Shown in pieces: positions 7,106 to 14,100 of a DNA stretch of 15,254 nt. Every line of letters begins with the position of its first letter. Positions within the stretch are counted from its first letter, which is position 1. The notes under the pieces were generated by a model. The model saw only the letters and a list, made by a program, of their open reading frames with translations, made no database searches and was not told the origin of the DNA. This stretch comes from an uncultured Azospirillum sp. (GTDB lineage Bacteria; Pseudomonadota; Alphaproteobacteria; RF32; CAG-239), in NCBI GenBank assembly GCA_902489675.1, contig CABUAP010000014.1:1-15254 (forward strand), given 5' to 3'. A program made the translations under genes and the position numbers.

Positions 7106-10100
7106 GTAAAGAAGTTTTAACACACTCTGAAAGCTATATCAAAAAAACCAACCGCATAATTCTTGCGGTTGGTATTACTTCTTTCGTTGTTTTTCTTTTC
7201 GGTTTGTATCTTTTGTTTTCAAGTGACGAGCCGATTGAAGAATATGAAGAACCGGTGTTTACCGATAATGATGACGCTTTAAATGTAACCGACAACACTC
7301 CGGTGCAGGAAAGTATCGAATTCAGCACCGTTAATGATACGGAAGTACCGCTGACGGCAACGCCAAATCCGGTTCCCCTCGGTCAGGTGGTTATCGGTAC
7401 CGATGCCAAGAATGTTTTAACTTTGGGAACCAACGGCAAAACATCGGTGATGATTGTGTCGGTGCAGCTGGCGGAAGCGCCTTTTGACGGTTTTGAATTT
7501 AATGACAATTGCAGCGGCAAGCTTTTGCGCGGCAAAGAAACTTGCGATATTACCATGAGCTGGGTACCGGTTGTGGCCGGCAACGTGCAGAATAATTTTA
7601 TTATTTCTTGGCACGAAAGTAATGTTTCTCAAAACAATGCCAAAGCGGAAAAAGTTCCGGTATACGGCAATGCAATCACAAAAGAAGACTGCAATTACTG
7701 TGAAACAGTTCCCGGCGTTTCGGGAACCGGAGGAACCGCAGCGGCTCGTCAGACCAATAAAATGCAAAGAGCCATTGTCGGACCTAACGGCGGCGTGGTT
7801 GGTTATGCGGACGAAGATGGTTACATATATGATGACAAAGGCAATGTGATCGGCCGGGTCAACGAAAACGGATTAGCGGTTGACGGTGAAGGCAATATTA
7901 TCGGTGTCGCCAATAACCGCAAGCTGGTTTACGATGATAACAATAATGTGATTGGCTATGTCAATCCTGACGGTACAATGGTCGATGTCGACGGTAACGT
8001 CACCGGCCGGATGCTGCCGGACGGAACCGTTGTCGACAATGACGGTAATGTTGTCGGCAAAGCCGTTGATATGGGCTATGTATATGATGAAAACGGCAAT
8101 ATTATCGGTCGGGTTATGCCCGATGGTACGGTGGTTGATTTGGATGGCAATGTGATCGGCCGGGTTAACGAAAAAGGTGAAGTGGTTGACGCCAACGGCA
8201 ATGTGATTGGCCATGTGACTAAATCGGGGCAAGTAGCCGTTGACAGCGACGGTAATATTATCGGTGTGGTTATGCCCGATGGCAGTGTTGTCGATGCTAA
8301 CGGCGAGGTTGTCGGCCGGGTGGACGAAAACGGTAATGTGATTGCCGACAAAAATCTCGATGCCAAAAGTGTTCGCCGCCGTTTGGCTTACGACAAAGAC
8401 GGCAATGTAATGGGCTATGTTGATGAAAAAGGTAATGTGGTAGATTTCGACGGTAATACTATTGGCCGCAGCCGTCCAGACGGTACTTTGGTTAACCTCC
8501 GTGGTGAGGAAATCGGCTCGGCCGGAACGGCCGGAAACTTGTTGGCCTACGACAAAGACGGCAAAGTGATGGGTTACGTCAACGATGACGGCAGTGTAAT
8601 CGGAGCCGACGGCAAAAAAATCGGCGAATTGCTGCCTGACGGCAGCCTTGTCGACGGGCAGGGTAATGTAATCGGCCGGGTTGACAACAGCGGGCGCCGT
8701 TTGGCTTATGATAAAGACGGCAATATTATCGGTTATATTGACGAGAACGGAAACGTCGTCGATTTTGCCGGCAATGTCATCGGTAAAGTTCAGCCCGACG
8801 GCAGCATCGTCGATGCTGACGGTAACGTGATCGGCAAAGCAGGACCGGCCTATCAACGTTTGGCTTATGACAAAGACGGCAATATTATCGGTTATATCGA
8901 CGAAAACGGCAATGTGGTTGATTTTGACGGTAACATCATCGGTAAAATGCTGGATGACGGCACAATTGTTGATGAAAACGGCAATGTGATCGGCAAAGCC
9001 GGAACGGTTAATCGCAAATTGGCCTATGACCAAAACGGCAATGTGATCGGTTATGTTGATGAAAACGGCAATGTGATCGATTTTAACGGTAATGTGATCG
9101 GAAAAATGCTGCCGGACGGTACAATCGTTGATCTTGACGGCAAAACGATCGGCGAGGTCGCCGGTTTTTCTCAGATTGTGCTTGATAAGTTCGGCAAGAT
9201 CAGCGGCTATGTCGGCAAAAACGGCGAAGTTTATGACAAAGACGGCAATATTGTCGGCTATGTTGATGAAAACGGTAATGTGGTCAACAGCACTCAGACC
9301 ATTTTGGGGCGCCTGATTCAGGAGCAGATGATTCCGGTAACGCCGCAAGGAGAAATTTTGGGCAAGGTTAATTCTAACGGAACGGTCGAAAATGATCGAA
9401 AGCAAATTGTCGGCCGCATCTTGTCTAACGGATTGGTTAAAAATCCTTCCGGTTCCAAAATCGTGGCGCGAATGATTCGCGGCGGTCTGGTTGTCGGGTT
9501 GGGCTGCAAAAATATCGGTTATCTGGAAAAAGACGGAACCATCCGCAAATCAAACGAAGATACCGGATACAAAGTTAATGCCGACGGCGTGGTTGTTGAC
9601 GAAAGCGGCGCCTATGTCGGTGAAGTGGTTACGCCGGGACCTGTTTTTGACAATACCTGCACTATGATCGGCGAGGTCGATACCGACGGTATCGTTCGTG
9701 ACAGCGGCGGCACCTATGTCGGCTGTGTCAATCCCGATGGTACCGTTTTAAACGAAAAAGGCGAGATTGTCGGCGGTGTTTCCCGCTCCGGCATAGCTCT
9801 TTCTTATGACGGCAACTTTTTAGGTTCGGTCGCATCCAACGGGTTGGTTTTCTCGCCGCAGGGACAAGCTGTCGGCTGTGTCGGCACTTATGGTGATGTT
9901 TTCGATAAAAACGGTGGTTATGTCGGGCGGGTGCTGGAAAATACCTATGCCTATGATCTGGAAGGGAACTTCCTCAACATGGTCAATGAAAGCGGCCGCG
10001 TTTCGATCAAAGGTCAGTCTGCCGGAAAACTGTTGGCGCATAATGTTCTGGTCGATGAAAATAATAAAATTATCGGCGTGGCAATGCCGGAAAAAACAAC

Positions 10101-11172
10101 AATAACCGACCCTGCCGGTAAGCTGATCGGACACCTGTTCCCGGACGGATATGTTTATGACGCCAAAGGTGTGTCGATGGGCAAAATGTACAGTGACGGC
10201 ATGAGTTTTTATAATCATGTCCCGGGTAATCCGGTTGTCAGCGGACAAGTTGTTGATTTTGACGGTAATGTGGTCGGACAAACCGGCTATAACGGTGAAG
10301 TTGTCAACCATTTCGGTGAGAAATTGGGCAAAGTGGATGCCAAAGGGATCTTTTTTAATCAGAACGGCGAATATAAAGGAGCAGTGCTCAAACGCGGCGC
10401 CGGAATCGGATATGACGGTGCATTTCTTGGTTACAGCCTTTCCGACGGTCGGGTAATTGACTTTGACGGCAAGGTTGTCGGCCGCAGTTCGGCGGACGGC
10501 AAAGTACTGAACAGCGATTTGGAAGTGATTGGTGAAGTGATCCCCGAAAATATTGTTATTGATATCTGGGGTGCGTACAAAGGACGGGTCAACTCGCTGG
10601 GCGATGTCATCGACCTCAAAAACAATAATATTACGGCCATTTTGCCGGGCGGTTCAACAGATAAAAACCTGAGCTTGCTCAAACGCGGGGCGGTTATTGA
10701 TTTTGGCGGCAAGGTTATTGGTGCGGTAATGCCGGACGGTAATGTGATTGATGTTTTGAACATTAATATCGGCCGCGTTTTGTCCGACGGAAGCGTAATT
10801 AATAATTCGGGCAAATTGATCGGTGAAGTCATTGACGGCGATATTGTCATCAATGAGGCAGACAAAGTCGTCGGCAGCGTCAATTTTGCCGGCATTGTTA
10901 CCAGCAAGGGCGGCGAAGCCATCGGCCGCAGTCTGTCATCGGATCTGGCGGTAGACAATAACGATGCCGTTTTGGGACGAATTTACAAAATCGGCACCAC
11001 CATTCTCGGCAACGACGGGCAATATGCCGGCCGTCTGCGCTATGACGGCAGCGTTATCGGCCGTGACGGCAAAATTATCGGGTACCTGAAGAGTAACGGT
11101 TCGTTTGTCAATCTGGATAAAAAAGTTTCCGGCTATGCTTTGCAGGAAGTAGCCAAAAATCGGAGGAACTAA
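7102..11172 (+). CDS. Membrane-anchored giant repeat protein, VirB10-type N-terminus
   Basis: The product has 1,356 residues from ATG 7102, which overlaps the virB9 stop and follows CAGGA; a TTG at 7081 would add only seven residues and is less likely. A short polar N-terminus leads to one membrane segment (about 19-39), then an acidic linker (about 42-70). An Ig-like domain follows at about 80-190, with an NC...LLRGKETCDI...WVPVVAG pattern typical of ASH/choice-of-anchor domains. A C197-x-x-C200 pair comes next. Residues 224-1347 are about 65 copies of a 17-residue repeat. The short cytoplasmic tail plus one membrane segment is the topology of VirB10, and the gene lies in the virB10 slot, but no TrbI domain is present. 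The downstream gene supplies it. The likely role is the inner-membrane half of a split, extended VirB10; that is inference. Confidence 0.9.
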   Translation: MSKEVLTHSESYIKKTNRIILAVGITSFVVFLFGLYLLFSSDEPIEEYEEPVFTDNDDALNVTDNTPVQESIEFSTVNDTEVPLTATPNPVPLGQVVIGTDAKNVLTLGTNGKTSVMIVSVQLAEAPFDGFEFNDNCSGKLLRGKETCDITMSWVPVVAGNVQNNFIISWHESNVSQNNAKAEKVPVYGNAITKEDCNYCETVPGVSGTGGTAAARQTNKMQRAIVGPNGGVVGYADEDGYIYDDKGNVIGRVNENGLAVDGEGNIIGVANNRKLVYDDNNNVIGYVNPDGTMVDVDGNVTGRMLPDGTVVDNDGNVVGKAVDMGYVYDENGNIIGRVMPDGTVVDLDGNVIGRVNEKGEVVDANGNVIGHVTKSGQVAVDSDGNIIGVVMPDGSVVDANGEVVGRVDENGNVIADKNLDAKSVRRRLAYDKDGNVMGYVDEKGNVVDFDGNTIGRSRPDGTLVNLRGEEIGSAGTAGNLLAYDKDGKVMGYVNDDGSVIGADGKKIGELLPDGSLVDGQGNVIGRVDNSGRRLAYDKDGNIIGYIDENGNVVDFAGNVIGKVQPDGSIVDADGNVIGKAGPAYQRLAYDKDGNIIGYIDENGNVVDFDGNIIGKMLDDGTIVDENGNVIGKAGTVNRKLAYDQNGNVIGYVDENGNVIDFNGNVIGKMLPDGTIVDLDGKTIGEVAGFSQIVLDKFGKISGYVGKNGEVYDKDGNIVGYVDENGNVVNSTQTILGRLIQEQMIPVTPQGEILGKVNSNGTVENDRKQIVGRILSNGLVKNPSGSKIVARMIRGGLVVGLGCKNIGYLEKDGTIRKSNEDTGYKVNADGVVVDESGAYVGEVVTPGPVFDNTCTMIGEVDTDGIVRDSGGTYVGCVNPDGTVLNEKGEIVGGVSRSGIALSYDGNFLGSVASNGLVFSPQGQAVGCVGTYGDVFDKNGGYVGRVLENTYAYDLEGNFLNMVNESGRVSIKGQSAGKLLAHNVLVDENNKIIGVAMPEKTTITDPAGKLIGHLFPDGYVYDAKGVSMGKMYSDGMSFYNHVPGNPVVSGQVVDFDGNVVGQTGYNGEVVNHFGEKLGKVDAKGIFFNQNGEYKGAVLKRGAGIGYDGAFLGYSLSDGRVIDFDGKVVGRSSADGKVLNSDLEVIGEVIPENIVIDIWGAYKGRVNSLGDVIDLKNNNITAILPGGSTDKNLSLLKRGAVIDFGGKVIGAVMPDGNVIDVLNINIGRVLSDGSVINNSGKLIGEVIDGDIVINEADKVVGSVNFAGIVTSKGGEAIGRSLSSDLAVDNNDAVLGRIYKIGTTILGNDGQYAGRLRYDGSVIGRDGKIIGYLKSNGSFVNLDKKVSGYALQEVAKNRRN
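7771..11142 (+). repeat. In-frame 51-bp (17-aa) repeat tract of the anchored protein
   Basis: The unit reads approximately T-V-V-D-x-D-G-N-V-I-G-x-V-x-P-D-G. Valine and isoleucine alternate with turn-forming Asp, Asn and Gly, which suggests short beta strands joined by turns. Length divided by 17 gives about 65 units. From 7771 to about 9270 the units are close to consensus, often exactly 17 residues apart. From about 9290 onward they are diverged, with irregular spacing, while the core IG and the terminal DG/NG remain. The DNA word GGCAATGTGATCGG recurs exactly at 7840, 8146, 8980 and 9037. Confidence 0.95.
8383..9177 (+). repeat. Five phased 159-bp (53-aa) higher-order modules
   Basis: The Leu-Ala-Tyr-Asp motif begins at 8383, 8542, 8701, 8860 and 9019. 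Every interval is exactly 159 bases, or 53 codons. Each module holds three basic units: a LAYDKDGNIIGYIDENG type, a NVVDFDGNIIGKMLPDG type, and a TIVDxxGNVIGKA type with a variable tail. Modules at 8701, 8860 and 9019 are the most alike. The exact spacing without insertions or deletions points to recent expansion by unequal recombination. Confidence 0.92.
11162..11167 (+). promoter_or_regulatory. Strong ribosome-binding site deciding the TTG start of the TrbI-domain gene
   Basis: GGAGGA lies inside the last codons of the upstream gene, and eight bases separate its GGAGG core from TTG at 11175. An in-frame ATG at 11202 would be too far from this site and would remove much of the charged N-region of the signal peptide, so TTG 11175 is preferred. 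Confidence 0.7.
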
Positions 11173-11174
11173 CA

Positions 11175-14100
11175 TTGAAACTTGAGTTGGGCAAAATCTT
11201 GATGTCATCCGCAAAAAACGCCGCCATGGTCTGGTGTCTGGCTTTTAGTATCTCTGCGGCCTCTGCGCAGGAAATTACGGCCATTGATTTTAACGGTGAT
11301 CTCATCGGTAAGGTGATCCCGGACGGTAAAGTTGTCAGTTTTGAAAATCAGCTGATCGGCAATATTACTGCCGACAGCTTGATCGTAAATTTCGACGGCA
11401 GCCTGATCGGCGGCGTGGTGCCGAAGGGAATTGCCATCGGCAATGACAATCGTTTGCTCGGCAAAGTGAACAATGACGGTACGGTGCGGTTGGCAACGGG
11501 AAAGATTGTCGGCAAGGTTTTACCCAACGGTTTGGTGGTTGATGATCGTTTTTCGGTTTTGGGGGCAGTGTTGTTTCCCGGACTGGTCTATTCCGACAGC
11601 GGGGAAACAGTCGGCCGGCTGACCGGTGACGGTTTGTATTCCAATCTGCAGGGACAGAATATCGGTTTTATTTCTCCTGACGGTTATGCTTATCGCCGGG
11701 TGGGCAACGATTATGTAATTGACGGCCGGCTGATTTCTTCCAAAATGGTGATTGACGCTGCCGGCAAATTCATCGGCAGTATTGCTCCCGGCGGAAAAGT
11801 TACGGATTTTGAAGGCAAAGCCATCGGTTTGATCAAAGCGAACGGCTTTGTTTATGACAATCAGGATAAAATCATCGGCCGTATTGTCAGATCGGGATAT
11901 GCTTTTGACAACAGCGGCAAATATATCGGTTTTGTGACCTATAACGGCGAGGTTGTTGCGCAAAATAAAGTAATCGGCCATCTGCTGGCCGACGGAACAA
12001 TCGGGGATGCCAAAGGCGAAATCATTGGTTATATGGCAGATATTGCATCAACGGTAACCGATGCCGCCGGTAAATATGTCGGACGGATTATGCCGGAAGG
12101 AAGAATTGCCAAAGCACGCAATTTTGTCGGCTCAATGGGGCCGAGAGGAGCTGTTTTTGGGGCTGACGGTGTGGAAATCGGACGTTTGGCAGTTACCGGT
12201 CCGGTGTTTGATTATCGGGGAACGCTGAAAGGCCATGCCTTAAAAAACGGTCAGGTCATTCTCCTTGGCGGCACACCGGTCGGAACGGTTTATGGCAGCC
12301 GTGCATCCGATTATAACGGCCGCAGCATCGGTATGACTCTTGAACCCCGTCTGGTTGTCAATTCGCTCAATCAGGTGCTGGGGGTCAGCGGCATCGGTTC
12401 CGCTTTCAATAACGGAGAAGAAAAGAAATTTATTTCGCCGTTCGGCTATGTTTATACGGCAGACGGAGGTATTGACGGTAACTTGTTGCCGTTGGGCGGG
12501 ATCTATAATTTGAGCGGCAAGTCGGTTGCCTTTATCTATCCAAACGGCGAGATGGTTAATAATAATGCGGTTGTCGGCGGACGACTGACGCAATACGGTT
12601 ACAGCGTGGATGAAAAAAATCTGGTTCTCGGCAAAAATATAGATGTCAGCTATGCGGTTGACGACCGCGGCAACAGCTTGGGAATTTTGGCTGACGGCAA
12701 TATGCTGCTTGACAAATCGCTGAAGCCGATCGGAAAGGTGCTGCCTGATAACGAAGTTGTTTCCGATTTGAACAATATGAATGCCTTGATGCCGGTTATC
12801 GGCAAAGCGGACAACCGCGTTTTGGCACTCGGATTTCAGGGAAAATTTATCGGCTATGTCGACGGCAGCGGAGTCATCCGCGATTTAGGCGCTTCGGTTG
12901 TCGGCAAAGCCGGTGCCGGTGGAGTGGTCTTTGATAACGGCGGTTTGGCTGTCGGCGGTGTCGCCGGGTATATGCCGGTTATTGATGAGCAATGTGAATT
13001 TGTCGGTGTGACGGCGGCACAGGGAGAAGTGCGCAACTATCGTGAAGTCAATATGGGGCGCTTGCTGCCGAACGGTCAGGTCTTTTCCGTCAATAATGCG
13101 ATTATCGGCCATGCGGTTGTTCCGGGAACGGTTATCGACTTCAGCGGCAACAGTATCGGTACCATTGCCTCAAACGGCAAGGTCTTGAATTATGCCAATC
13201 AAAATCTGGGATGTATCAATCGGCGTGGTCTGTTGTTAAACGGTAAAGGCGCCGTGCTGGGCAAACGGGCGGAGATTGCGCCGGTAATGAACTTTAACAA
13301 CGTGATCACCGGCCGCTCAACATTGGATGGTACGGTTATTAACGGGCAAAATACGGTTATCGGCTATGTGCGTCCGGACGATTCGGTCAGTTCCAAAACG
13401 GGTTTGCCGACCGGTATCTTATTTAAATACCGTTTTGCTTTCGACAATGGCAACAAACTGATCGGAACCATAAATGATAAGGCGGAAGTGATAAACAGCC
13501 GCGGCGAAAAGGTCGGAATGGTCGATTTTGACGGTTATGTTGTCAACAATAGCGAGAAAACCGGCTATGCTCTTTATGATATGTATATATATGATAATAA
13601 CGACATGGTCAGCGGTTATATTGCAGCGGACGGCCAAATCCTTTCTTTAAGCAATCAAAATATCGGAACTTTGACCAAAGGCTTTATGGTTAACAAAGAC
13701 GGCCGGGTTCTCGGCCGGGGCAGCCGTGATTTCCATATTCGTGATAATTTAAATGCCATTATCGGCGAACTGCGTTTGGACGGCAGAGTATTGAATGCCG
13801 ATAATGAACTGGTCGGCACTTTGGGCGCTTCCGGCGATATTATTTCAGCCGGCGGCGAAGTCGTAGCCCGCGCCCGCCCGCTCCAGTTTTACGAAGCCGT
13901 AAAAAGACAGCCGATTTACGATAAAGACGGCAATATTATCGGTTATGTTTCGCCGCAGTTGCAGGCTGTTGATAACAAAGGCCGGGTAATCGGACGAATC
14001 AGCGCCGAAGAGCAGCAGTTGGCGATGTCTGCCGACGGTAAGGTCTTGGGACATATTGACGGTAACGGCAATGTTCTTGACCGCAACGGCAATGTGATCG

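Noticed and set aside
8383..9177. CRISPR-like spacing of repeated DNA
   Set aside because: Repeats are in frame, contiguous and diverge mostly at synonymous or conservative positions; there are no unique spacers of constant length.
7873..9405. 510-codon open frame on the minus strand inside the repeat tract
   Set aside because: It is a shadow: the repeated codons on the + strand give periodic stop-free reverse codons. It has no start context and overlaps the real gene entirely.
11140..11300. The two repeat genes as one gene broken by a frameshift
   Set aside because: The second begins with its own strong ribosome-binding site and a proper signal peptide, and the first ends cleanly after its last repeat.
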